NCBI RefSeq assembly: GCF_010723305.1
Contig: NZ_BLKW01000004.1
Span: forward strand, 1,798,001 to 1,862,000
DNA from: Mycobacterium botniense
Lineage (GTDB): Bacteria > Actinomycetota > Actinomycetes > Mycobacteriales > Mycobacteriaceae
Reading direction: 5' to 3'
DNA: 64,000 bases
Shown: in pieces, positions 17,202-28,721 of the stretch
How positions within the stretch are numbered: position 1 is the first letter of the stretch
Layout: each line of letters begins with the position of its first letter
Notes under the pieces: model-generated
Told to the model about the DNA's origin: nothing
Databases searched by the model: none
The model's input: only the letters and a program-made list of their open reading frames with translations
Position numbers and translations under genes: made by a program

Positions 17202-18289
17202 TGAGATCGCCTATGTCACAGACTATTTGGAGCAGCAGACCCGCCGACTTGTATGGCCGCCGCAAACGCGACCGCGTTCTCACCGCATTGTGGGGCGTGG
17301 GCATTCTCTTCGGCGGCCTGGCATCGGCGTCACGGTGGTCCCCCGCACGCGTCACCCCGGTGCAGCGCACGATCACCGCGGTGGTCACCGCACGCGAACT
17401 GCTCAGCCCCGATGTGGTTGCGTTGACGTTCGCCGACCCGGACGGCGGGTTGCTGCCGTCGTGGACCCCCGGCGCGCACATCGACGTGCGACTGCCCTCG
17501 GGCCGTCGCCGCCAGTACTCACTGTGCGGCCCGCCCGGACGGCGCACCGACTACCGCATCGCGGTGCGCCGCATCGCCGACGGCGGCGGCGGCTCGATCG
17601 AGATCCATGACACCGTCGACGTGGGCGACACCCTGGCTTTCGAAGGCCCCCGCAACGCGTTTTATCTGGTCACCGACGAGCAAGACGTGTTGTTCGTGAT
17701 CGGCGGCATCGGGGTCACGCCGATTCTGCCCATGATCCGCCTGGCTCATCAGCATGCGATCAACTGGCGCGCCGTGTATGCCGGCCGCAGCCGGGATTAC
17801 ATGCCGCTGCTGGACGAGGTGGTGGCGGTGGCTCCCGATCGGGTCACCGTGTGGGCTGACGACGAACGCGGCCGGATTCCCACCGCGGCGGACCTGCTCG
17901 CCGATGCCGGTCCCGCGACGGCTGTGTACGTCTGCGGGCCGAGCGGCATGCTGGAGTCGGTGCGCGCCGAGCGGGACAAACACGCCGACGCGCCGCTGCA
18001 CTACGAGCGCTTCGGGCCGCCGCCGGTCGTCGATGGTGTTCCTTTCGAGCTGGAACTCGCGCGCTCGCAGCGGGTGCTCAGGGTGCCCGCCAACCGCTCC
18101 GCGCTGGACGTCCTGCTCGACCACAACCCGGCGACCGCCTATTCCTGCCGGCAAGGCTTCTGCGGGACCTGCAAGGTCACGGTGCTCGCCGGGGAAGTCG
18201 ATCGCCGGGGGCGCGCCGCGGAGGGGGAGGACGAGATGCTGGTCTGCGTGTCGCGGGCGAACAGCGGTCGGGTGGTGATCGACGCCTGA
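17201..18289 (+). CDS. Flavin/[2Fe-2S] oxidoreductase (phthalate dioxygenase reductase-like)
   Basis: A 362-residue electron-transfer protein. A short hydrophobic N-terminal segment (~28-42) is followed by a flavin domain with RRQYSLCG (~103-110), an NAD(P)-binding domain with GGIGVTPILPM (~168-178), and a C-terminal plant-type [2Fe-2S] domain with SCRQGFCGTC (~315-324) and a fourth Cys in LVCVS. Such reductases pass electrons from NAD(P)H to an oxygenase or desaturase. The GTG at 17201 overlaps the upstream stop; an ATG at 17213 is the alternative. Last gene of the PF10118/EphD-like operon, where it may power the PF10118 protein (inference). Confidence 0.85.
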   Translation: MRSPMSQTIWSSRPADLYGRRKRDRVLTALWGVGILFGGLASASRWSPARVTPVQRTITAVVTARELLSPDVVALTFADPDGGLLPSWTPGAHIDVRLPSGRRRQYSLCGPPGRRTDYRIAVRRIADGGGGSIEIHDTVDVGDTLAFEGPRNAFYLVTDEQDVLFVIGGIGVTPILPMIRLAHQHAINWRAVYAGRSRDYMPLLDEVVAVAPDRVTVWADDERGRIPTAADLLADAGPATAVYVCGPSGMLESVRAERDKHADAPLHYERFGPPPVVDGVPFELELARSQRVLRVPANRSALDVLLDHNPATAYSCRQGFCGTCKVTVLAGEVDRRGRAAEGEDEMLVCVSRANSGRVVIDA

Positions 18290-18310
18290 CCGGCGCCGAA
18301 CATGCGTGCT

Positions 18311-18354
18311 GGTGGCGAGATTTCAGCCCGTGAATTCGAGGCCCGAAAGCCACC
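18311..18354. terminator. Candidate bidirectional terminator between converging genes
   Basis: GGTGGC (18311-18316) pairs with GCCACC (18349-18354), with extra TTTC/GAAA pairing inside. It lies between the end of the reductase gene and the end of ftsK, which converge. There is no long U-tract, as is common in mycobacteria. Confidence 0.4.
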
Positions 18355-18372
18355 GTGAATGCCCGCCGGGCG

Positions 18373-20847
<2,475 letters not shown>

Positions 20848-20979
20848 GGGGGTAGCCTAATCGCAAATACACCATCTGCACCATCCGCCACACTGGCTAC
20901 ACGGTGTGGTCGTTGGATCATGGGCGGCGCTGGGTAGGGTGGCAGAAATCACCCCGCAGTCACCAAGGAGCGCCGCCAC

Positions 20980-21294
20980 ATGCCCGTCGTCGTCATCGCC
21001 ACTTTCACCGTCAAACCCGAGTCTGTCGACACGGTTCGCGAGATCCTGACCCGCGCGGTCGAAGACGTGCACAACGAGCCCGGCTGCCAGCTCTACGCCC
21101 TGCACGAAACCGGGGAAACCTTCGTTGTCGTCGAGCAGTGGGCCGACGCCGAGGCACTCCACGCCCATAGCACCGCACCGACGGTCACCGCGATGTTCAA
21201 GGCGGCCGGCGAGCACCTCGCCGGGGCTCCGGATATCACGATGCTCACACCTGTGCCCGCGGGCGACCCGGACAAAGGCCAACTACGCCGGTGA
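20980..21294 (+). CDS. Antibiotic biosynthesis monooxygenase-domain protein (Rv2749-like)
   Basis: A 104-residue ABM-fold (dimeric alpha/beta barrel) protein: [15 protein letters not shown] at the start, [16 protein letters not shown] in the middle. AAGGAG precedes the ATG. Members include cofactor-free monooxygenases and heme-binding proteins; this one's substrate is unknown. Its stop overlaps the GTG of the next SDR gene by four bases, so the two are co-translated. Confidence 0.85.
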   Translation: MPVVVIATFTVKPESVDTVREILTRAVEDVHNEPGCQLYALHETGETFVVVEQWADAEALHAHSTAPTVTAMFKAAGEHLAGAPDITMLTPVPAGDPDKGQLRR

Positions 21295-22115
21295 CCGCAG
21301 GGCCCCTGGAAGGCAAAGTCGCGCTGATCACCGGGGCTGCGCGCGGACAGGGCCGCGCCCATGCGGTCCGGCTGGCATCTGACGGCGCGAACATCATCGC
21401 CGTCGACCTGTGCGCGCAGATCCCCAGCGTTCCGTACCCGCTGGCCACGGCTGAGGACTTGGCCGCCACCGCCAAGCTCGTCGAAGACACCGGTGGCCGT
21501 ATCGTGGCCCGGCAGGCCGACGTTCGCGACCGCGCCTCGTTATCCAGCGCACTTCAGGCGGGCCTGGACGAGTTCGGCCGCCTCGACATCGTGGTAGCCA
21601 ACGCCGGTATCGCTCCCATGCGGGCGGGTGCCGACGGCTGGCGCGATGTGATCGAGGTCAACCTCACCGGCGCCCACCACACCGTGGAGATCGCGATCCC
21701 GACCCTGATCGAACAAGGCGACGGCGGCGCGGTGATACTGATCAGCTCGGCTGCCGGGCTGGCCGGCATCGGCAGCGCCGATGCCGGCTCGATCGGCTAC
21801 ACCGCAGCCAAGCACGGACTGGTGGGGTTGATGCGCGTGTACGCGAATCTGCTCGCGCCGCATAGGATTCGGGTCAACTCTGTGCATCCGGGCGGAGTTG
21901 ACACACCGATGGTGAACAATGAGTTCACACGAGAGTGGCTAGCGCAGATCAGCGCTGAGGGTGCGGCGCACCAGGACCTGGGCAACGCGCTGCCGGTGGG
22001 AATGCTGCAGCCGGACGACGTCGCCAACGCGGTGGCGTGGTTGGTGTCCGACCAGGCGCGTTATATCACCGGGATCGCCTTACCGGTCGATGCGGGCTTT
22101 CTGAACAAGGTATAG
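21291..22115 (+). CDS. SDR oxidoreductase of the mycofactocin-coupled type (Rv2750-like)
   Basis: A 274-residue SDR. The glycine loop is [12 protein letters not shown], followed by [16 protein letters not shown], the inserted segment that marks SDRs using mycofactocin for electron transfer with a tightly bound nicotinamide (family knowledge). The catalytic tyrosine is in GYTAAKHG. The GTG start lies inside the stop of the upstream ABM gene. The likely role is oxidation of an alcohol with electrons passed to mycofactocin; the substrate is unknown. A methyltransferase gene follows after 3 bases. Confidence 0.87.
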   Translation: MTAGPLEGKVALITGAARGQGRAHAVRLASDGANIIAVDLCAQIPSVPYPLATAEDLAATAKLVEDTGGRIVARQADVRDRASLSSALQAGLDEFGRLDIVVANAGIAPMRAGADGWRDVIEVNLTGAHHTVEIAIPTLIEQGDGGAVILISSAAGLAGIGSADAGSIGYTAAKHGLVGLMRVYANLLAPHRIRVNSVHPGGVDTPMVNNEFTREWLAQISAEGAAHQDLGNALPVGMLQPDDVANAVAWLVSDQARYITGIALPVDAGFLNKV

Positions 22116-22118
22116 CCG

Positions 22119-22991
22119 ATGACGCGAAATCCTCTGGCGCAGACTGCTTTAGGGCCAGCGGTTTTGGCGGCGATTGAGCACAACGAGCCGCCGGCGCGGC
22201 GGCTCGTCGACGACGACCTGGCGGCAGCGTTTCTGCCGGCGCCCGGGCGGTGGCTGATTGGGGCGACCCGGTCGGCGCTGCTGCGCCGGCTGGTCATCGC
22301 GGCGATGGACCGTTCCGGCCCGGGGTTGTGGGCCAACCTGACCTGTCGTAAGCAGTTCGTCGCAGACAAACTCGACGAAGCCCTCGACGACATCGACACC
22401 GTCGTCATCCTCGGAGCCGGGCTGGACACCCGGCCTTACCGGCTGGCCCGGCGCAGCCGTATCCCGGTCTTCGAGGTGGATCTCCCGGTCAACATCGCCC
22501 GCAAGTCGGCGGCAGTGCGCCGAGCGCTGGGTCAGTCGCCGCGCTCGGTTCGTTTGGTGGCGTTGGACTTTGAGCGTGACGATGTGCTCACTGCACTAGC
22601 CGAGTACGGTTATCGCACCGACTATCGGGCGTTTTTCATCTGGGAGGGCGTGACCCAGTACCTCACCGAGCCCGCGGTGCGGGCTACCCTGGAAGGTCTG
22701 CGCCCGGTGGCACCCGGAAGCCGGCTGGTGTTCACCTATGTTCGGCGCGATTTCATTGACGGGATCAATCTGTACGGCACTCCGGCGCTTTACCGGCGAA
22801 CGCGACAGCGGCGGCAACTGTGGCACTTCGGGCTACAGCCCGAGGAAGTGGCGGAGTTCCTCGCGGGATACGGGTGGCGGCTGATCGAGCAGGTGGGCCC
22901 CGAACAGTTGGTTCAGCGCTACATCGAGCCCACCGGTCGCAACCTCACCGCATCGCAGATCGAATGGTCGGGCTACGCGGAAAAGACCTGA
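22119..22991 (+). CDS. SAM-dependent methyltransferase, PPM1/LCMT-like (Rv2751-like)
   Basis: A 290-residue protein of the leucine carboxyl methyltransferase-like family expanded in mycobacteria. Motif I is VVILGAGLDTRPYRL (~91-105), followed by 'VFEVDLPVN' with the acidic SAM-ribose residue and FIWEGVTQYL (~170-179). The family methylates carboxyl or hydroxyl groups of small molecules or lipids; the target is unknown. It starts three bases after the SDR stop and is the last gene of the ABM-SDR-methyltransferase operon, convergent with RNase J. Confidence 0.87.
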   Translation: MTRNPLAQTALGPAVLAAIEHNEPPARRLVDDDLAAAFLPAPGRWLIGATRSALLRRLVIAAMDRSGPGLWANLTCRKQFVADKLDEALDDIDTVVILGAGLDTRPYRLARRSRIPVFEVDLPVNIARKSAAVRRALGQSPRSVRLVALDFERDDVLTALAEYGYRTDYRAFFIWEGVTQYLTEPAVRATLEGLRPVAPGSRLVFTYVRRDFIDGINLYGTPALYRRTRQRRQLWHFGLQPEEVAEFLAGYGWRLIEQVGPEQLVQRYIEPTGRNLTASQIEWSGYAEKT

Positions 22992-23016
22992 TGCGTGGCT
23001 TACCAGCGAGACCGCT

Positions 23017-24693
23017 TCAGATTTCGATCACGGTCGGCACGATCATCGGCTGGCGGCGGTAGGTTTCGCCGACCCACTTGCCGACCGCGCGGCGCACCGC
23101 CTGGGCGATCCGCGCCGGGTCGGTGATATGCTCGGCCGCAAGCGATTCCAGCTCAGCCTCGACTTTGCGCACGGCCGGCTCCAGTGCCTTGGGGTCTTCG
23201 GAGAAACCACGCGAATGCAGGTGCGGCGCAGCTGCCGGTAACCCGGTGCCGCGGCGCAGCACCACGGTCACCGCGACGAAACCCGAGGACAGGATGAGCC
23301 GTTCTCCCAGCGTAATGTCGCCGACGTCACCGGTGATCAGACCGTCGACGAACATCTTGCCCACCGGCACCGCCCCGGCGATGCGGGCTTTACCGGCGAT
23401 CAGGTCCACGCTGACACCGTTCTCCGCCAATAAGATTGACTCTTCCGGAACTCCGGTGCGAGCGGCCAGCTTCGCATTGGCCCGCAACATCCTCCAGGTG
23501 CCGTGGATCGGCATGACGTTGCGCGGCCGCACCCCGTTGTACAAAAACAGCAGCTCACCGGCATAGGCGTGCCCTGAAACATGGACGCGAACTTGCTGAT
23601 TGGTGACGACTCTGGCACCGATCCTGGACAGCTCGTCGATCACACCGTAGACGGCTTCCTCATTGCCGGGGATCAGCGACGAGGACAAAACGATCAGGTC
23701 GTCGGACGTGAGCGTGATGCTGCGGTGTTCGCCGCGTGACATGCGCGACAACGCCGACATCGGCTCGCCCTGGGTGCCGGTGGTGATCAAGACCACCCGC
23801 TCGGGCGGCATCAGCTCGGCGGCGGCGATGTCGACCAGGTCGGAATCCTCGACCCGTAAAAAGCCGAGCTCTCGCGCGATGCCCATGTTGCGCACCATCG
23901 ACCGACCGACGAACGACACTCGGCGCCCCAGCGCCACGGCGGCGTCCACGATCTGTTGCACGCGGTCGACATGGGAGGCGAAACAGGCCACGATGACGCG
24001 CCCCTGGGCGCTTCTGATCAACCGGTGCAGGGTGGGGCCCACGTCGCTTTCCGATGGACCGACACCGGGGATCTCGGCGTTGGTGGAGTCGCACAGGAAC
24101 AGGTCCACCCCGGCGTCACCGAGGCGGGACATACCGGGCAGGTCGGTGGGGCGCCCGTCGAGCGGGAGTTGGTCGAGTTTGATGTCACCGGTGTGCAAGA
24201 CGGTCCCGGCGCCGGTATGCACCGCGACGGCCAGCGCGTCGGGGACGGAGTGGTTCACGGCGAAGTATTCGCATTCGAATACCCCGTGCGTGCTGCGCTG
24301 ACCCTCGGCGACTTGGACGAATACCGGTTTGATTTGGTGTTCACGGCATTTCGCGGCGACCAGCGCCAGGGTGAACTTCGAGCCGACGACCGGGATGCCG
24401 GGCCGCAGCTTGAGCAAAAACGGGACCGCCCCGATGTGGTCCTCGTGCGCGTGGGTGAGCACCAGCGCCTCGACGTCATCGAGGCGGTCTTCGATGTGGC
24501 GCAGATCCGGCAAGATCAGGTCGACACCGGGCTCATCGTGGGTGGGGAACATGACCCCGCAGTCGATGATCAGCAGCCGGCCCAGATGCTCGAAAACCGT
24601 CATGTTGCGGCCGATTTCGCTGACACCGCCCAGCGCGGTGACTCGCAACCCGCCGGGGGTCAAAGGGCCTGGCGGAGCGAGGTCGTCGTTCAC
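23017..24693 (-). CDS. rnj: Ribonuclease J
   Basis: A 558-residue metallo-beta-lactamase/beta-CASP ribonuclease. The zinc motif HAHEDH lies at 81-86, further ligands are in HTGDIKLDQ and the C-terminal HGTWRM region, and the beta-CASP domain is in the middle. It matches Rv2752c, which has 5'-exo- and endonuclease activity in mRNA and rRNA maturation. It is in an operon downstream of dapA, seven bases apart, the same arrangement as in other actinobacteria. Confidence 0.96.
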   Translation of the reverse strand: MNDDLAPPGPLTPGGLRVTALGGVSEIGRNMTVFEHLGRLLIIDCGVMFPTHDEPGVDLILPDLRHIEDRLDDVEALVLTHAHEDHIGAVPFLLKLRPGIPVVGSKFTLALVAAKCREHQIKPVFVQVAEGQRSTHGVFECEYFAVNHSVPDALAVAVHTGAGTVLHTGDIKLDQLPLDGRPTDLPGMSRLGDAGVDLFLCDSTNAEIPGVGPSESDVGPTLHRLIRSAQGRVIVACFASHVDRVQQIVDAAVALGRRVSFVGRSMVRNMGIARELGFLRVEDSDLVDIAAAELMPPERVVLITTGTQGEPMSALSRMSRGEHRSITLTSDDLIVLSSSLIPGNEEAVYGVIDELSRIGARVVTNQQVRVHVSGHAYAGELLFLYNGVRPRNVMPIHGTWRMLRANAKLAARTGVPEESILLAENGVSVDLIAGKARIAGAVPVGKMFVDGLITGDVGDITLGERLILSSGFVAVTVVLRRGTGLPAAAPHLHSRGFSEDPKALEPAVRKVEAELESLAAEHITDPARIAQAVRRAVGKWVGETYRRQPMIVPTVIEI

Positions 24694-24700
24694 CTGCGGC

Positions 24701-25723
<1,023 letters not shown>

Positions 25724-26488
25724 TCAGGCTTCCGTGGCCAGCGGACTGGTGGCGATCTCGGTGCCGTCAGCGAGTGCGGTGATCTGGAAATCGGCGAACA
25801 CCGCGGGTGCGACGGCGCTGAGTTGGCGCAGACACGCAATGGCCAGCCGCCGGATTTCCACATCGGCGTGCTCGCTTCCCCGCACCGCGATGAAATGCCG
25901 CCAGGCACGGTAGTTGCCGGTCACCACGATGCGGGTTTCGGTGGCATTGGGCAGCACGGCGCGGGCGGCCTGGCGGGCCTGTTTGCGGCGCAGGGCGGCA
26001 TTGGGCTGGTCGGCGAATTTGGCTTCCAGCCTGGCCAGCAGTTCGGTGTAGGCGGCGCGGCTGGCGTCGGCGGCCGTGGCCAGGATCTCGTGCAGTTCCG
26101 GGTCGTCGTCCATGCCGGGCGGTACGACGATCTGCGAGTCACGTTCCGGCACATAGCGCTGGGAGAGCTGTGAGTAGGAGAAGTGCCGGTGCCGGATCAG
26201 CTCGTGGGTGCAGGATCGCGAGATGCCGGTGATGTAAAACGACACGCTGGCATGCTCGAGCACCGACAAATGCCCCACGTCGATGATGTGCCTGATATAA
26301 GACGCGTTCGTGGCTGTGCGCGGGTTGGGCTTGGACCAGCTTTGATAGCAGGCGCGGCCGGCGAATTCGGTCAGCGCCTGACCGCCGTCGGCGTCGGTGC
26401 TCCAGGGCACGTCCGGGGGTGCCAGGAATTCGGTCTTGGCGATCAACTGCACGCGCAGTGCCGCGGTCTCGGCCACGACGCTCACCAT
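25724..26488 (-). CDS. thyX: Flavin-dependent thymidylate synthase ThyX
   Basis: A 254-residue FAD enzyme with the ThyX signature RHRxxSxxSxR, seen as [13 protein letters not shown] (~93-105). It converts dUMP to dTMP using methylenetetrahydrofolate and NADPH, yielding tetrahydrofolate rather than dihydrofolate. Start at ATG 26488; the GTG at 26476 (VAETAALRV) is equally likely by comparison with M. tuberculosis ThyX (250 residues). Both thymidylate synthases are present in this window, with dfrA between them. Confidence 0.95.
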   Translation of the reverse strand: MVSVVAETAALRVQLIAKTEFLAPPDVPWSTDADGGQALTEFAGRACYQSWSKPNPRTATNASYIRHIIDVGHLSVLEHASVSFYITGISRSCTHELIRHRHFSYSQLSQRYVPERDSQIVVPPGMDDDPELHEILATAADASRAAYTELLARLEAKFADQPNAALRRKQARQAARAVLPNATETRIVVTGNYRAWRHFIAVRGSEHADVEIRRLAIACLRQLSAVAPAVFADFQITALADGTEIATSPLATEA

Positions 26489-26587
26489 AGCGGGCGGTTG
26501 GCCCAGGTGCCGCTGCTCGGCTCAGCGTGGTCGGACACGCATCCGTATGCGGGTAGAGGCCATCGGGCGCACCATGGGACCGCCGGC

Positions 26588-27073
26588 TCACGCGGCGCGC
26601 CGGTAACTGACGAACCGGTAGCGCAGCCCGCTGCTGCTAACCCGCCACTCCCCCGTCACACCGACCCAGGTGGGGTCGAGCGCCGGGGCCAGGGCGTCGC
26701 CGTCTTCGGGGGGCAGGTCGATACCGACCTCGGTGACCTCGCAGCGGGTGGCCAGCGGCATCGCCAGCGCATAAATCTGTGCGCCGCCGATGACCCAGGT
26801 CTCCCCATCGGTCAACGCCTCACCCAGGGTTCCCACCACCTCCGCGCCGTCGGCCACATAGTCAGCGCGGCGGGACAGCACGACATTGCGCCGGCCGGGC
26901 AGCGGGCGCACGCGATCGGGCAGCGACTCCCAGGTGCCCCGCCCCATCACCACGGTGTGGCCTATCGTGAGCGCCTTGAAGCGGGCCTGGTCTTCGGGCA
27001 GCCGCCACGGGATACCGCCGCCGCGGCCGATGACACCCGATGTCGACTGCGCCCAGATCAGCCCCACCTTCAT
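26588..27073 (-). CDS. dfrA: Dihydrofolate reductase
   Basis: A 161-residue DHFR (M. tuberculosis 159). It starts [19 protein letters not shown], with [11 protein letters not shown] carrying the active-site Asp, [10 protein letters not shown] (NADPH site) and VIGGAQIY. It reduces dihydrofolate made by ThyA. Its start overlaps the thyA stop by four bases (ATGA), so thyA-dfrA form a coupled pair. Confidence 0.97.
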   Translation of the reverse strand: MKVGLIWAQSTSGVIGRGGGIPWRLPEDQARFKALTIGHTVVMGRGTWESLPDRVRPLPGRRNVVLSRRADYVADGAEVVGTLGEALTDGETWVIGGAQIYALAMPLATRCEVTEVGIDLPPEDGDALAPALDPTWVGVTGEWRVSSSGLRYRFVSYRRAA

Positions 27074-27870
27074 ACCGCGACGGGTGCTTTGATCGCCGGA
27101 TGCGGATCGTAGTTTTTGACGACGATGTCCTGGTAGGTGTAGTCGAAGATCGAATCACGGTGCGCCAGAACAAGTTCTGGGTAGGGCCGCGGTTCGCGGC
27201 TGAGCTGCAGGCACACCTGTTCGACGTGGTTGTCGTAGATGTGGCAGTCGCCGCCGGTCCAGATGAACTCGCCGACGCCGAGTCCGGCCTGGGCGGCCAT
27301 CATGTGGGTCAGCAGCGCGTAGCTGGCGATGTTGAACGGTACGCCGAGGAACAGGTCGGCGCTGCGCTGATACAGCTGACAGCTCAACCGGCCCTCCGCG
27401 ACGTAGAACTGGAACAGCAGATGACACGGCGGCAACGCCATGCGCGAAAGCTCGCCGACGTTCCACGCCGACACGATGATGCGCCGCGAATCCGGGTCGG
27501 TGCGCAGCAGTTCCAGCGCCGCGCTGATCTGGTCGATATGCTCCCCCGACGGGGTCGGCCAGGACCGCCACTGCACACCGTAGATGGGCCCGAGATCGCC
27601 TGTGGGGGACGCCCACTCGTCCCAGATGGTGACGCCGTGCTCATGCAGCCAGCCGATGTTGGAGTCACCCCGCAGAAACCACAACAGCTCGTAGATCACC
27701 GATTTGAGGTGCACCTTTTTGGTGGTGATCAGCGGGAAGCCGGCCGACAGGTCGTAGCGCATCTGCTGGCCGAAAAGGCTGCGGGTCCCGGTGCCGGTGC
27801 GGTCGGCTTTGGGTGTGCCCCGCTCCAGGACCAGCCGCAACAGATCCTCGTACGGCGTGGGGATGGGCAC
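27070..27870 (-). CDS. thyA: Thymidylate synthase ThyA
   Basis: A 266-residue classical thymidylate synthase. It carries [12 protein letters not shown] (~21-32) and the active-site Cys in [14 protein letters not shown] (~145-158), followed by [21 protein letters not shown], which binds dUMP (residues around QRSAD). It makes dTMP and dihydrofolate, which the coupled dfrA recycles. Divergent from the dienelactone hydrolase gene with a 42-base gap. Confidence 0.97.
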   Translation of the reverse strand: MPIPTPYEDLLRLVLERGTPKADRTGTGTRSLFGQQMRYDLSAGFPLITTKKVHLKSVIYELLWFLRGDSNIGWLHEHGVTIWDEWASPTGDLGPIYGVQWRSWPTPSGEHIDQISAALELLRTDPDSRRIIVSAWNVGELSRMALPPCHLLFQFYVAEGRLSCQLYQRSADLFLGVPFNIASYALLTHMMAAQAGLGVGEFIWTGGDCHIYDNHVEQVCLQLSREPRPYPELVLAHRDSIFDYTYQDIVVKNYDPHPAIKAPVAV

Positions 27871-27912
27871 GCCCTCAGCTTACGGCGACGTGCGCGTAGT
27901 AGAACGGTAGGC

Positions 27913-28656
27913 ATGCCGAACATCACTGACACCATCACCACTGCCGATGGCACCTGCACGGTGCGCCTGTTCACCCCGGACAGCGGCGAAGGCCCGTGGC
28001 CCGGCGTCGTCATGTATCCCGACGCGGGCGGGGTGCGCGACACCTTCTACCAGATGGCCGCCAAGCTGGCCGGGTTCGGCTACGCCGTATTGCTGCCCGA
28101 TGTCTACTACCGCCACGGCGACTGGGCGCCGTTTGACATGCGCACCGCGTTCAGCGACACCGCCGAGCGCAACCGGCTGATGTCGATGATCGGCAGTGTC
28201 ACCCCGGACATGATGGCCCGCGACGCCGGCGCGTTCTTCGACTACCTGGCCGCTCGCCCGGAGGTCAACGGCGAGCGGTTCGGCACCACCGGTTATTGCA
28301 TGGGTGGGCGGACGTCGCTGGTGGTGGCCGGGCGGGTTCCGGATCGGGTGGCTGCGGCCGCGTCATTTCACGGCGGCGGGCTGGCGACCGACAAACCCGA
28401 CAGCCCTCACCTGCTGGCCGACAACATCCAGGCCTCGGTGTATGTGGCCGGGGCCATCAACGACGGGTCGTTCACGCCTGAGCAGGCCGAACAGCTCGAC
28501 AAAGCGCTGACCGCGGCCGGCGTCGAGCACACCATCGAGACCTATCCCGCCGAGCATGGTTTCGCGGTGCCGGACAACCTGGTGTACGACGCCGCCGCAG
28601 CCGATCGGCACTGGGCGGCGATGCGGGAATTCTTCGGGACGAAGCTGCCCCGGTAG
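27913..28656 (+). CDS. Dienelactone hydrolase family protein (Rv2765-like)
   Basis: A 247-residue alpha/beta hydrolase. The nucleophile elbow is GYCMGG (~125-130) with Cys in place of Ser, as in dienelactone hydrolases; the His is in AEHGFAVP (~215-222). It corresponds to Rv2765. The true substrate is unknown, since most mycobacterial members lack a chlorocatechol pathway. The start ATG at 27913 gives MPNITDTITT; the frame is open far upstream through thyA antisense, which is not coding. Confidence 0.87.
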   Translation: MPNITDTITTADGTCTVRLFTPDSGEGPWPGVVMYPDAGGVRDTFYQMAAKLAGFGYAVLLPDVYYRHGDWAPFDMRTAFSDTAERNRLMSMIGSVTPDMMARDAGAFFDYLAARPEVNGERFGTTGYCMGGRTSLVVAGRVPDRVAAAASFHGGGLATDKPDSPHLLADNIQASVYVAGAINDGSFTPEQAEQLDKALTAAGVEHTIETYPAEHGFAVPDNLVYDAAAADRHWAAMREFFGTKLPR

Positions 28657-28658
28657 CC

Positions 28659-28710
28659 CGCCGGCCTGCCGGCGCCCACAGCTGAGACGGCCGCTGCGCC
28701 CGCTCTCAGC
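28659..28710. terminator. Two adjacent hairpins between converging genes
   Basis: CGCCGGC/GCCGGCG (28659-28665 with 28668-28674) and GCTGAGA/TCTCAGC (28681-28687 with 28704-28710) are both perfect 7-base stems. They sit exactly in the 65-base gap between the converging dienelactone hydrolase and htpG genes. There is no U-tract. The first stem has almost no loop and may form only partly. Confidence 0.5.
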
Positions 28711-28721
28711 GGCGCTGCGGG

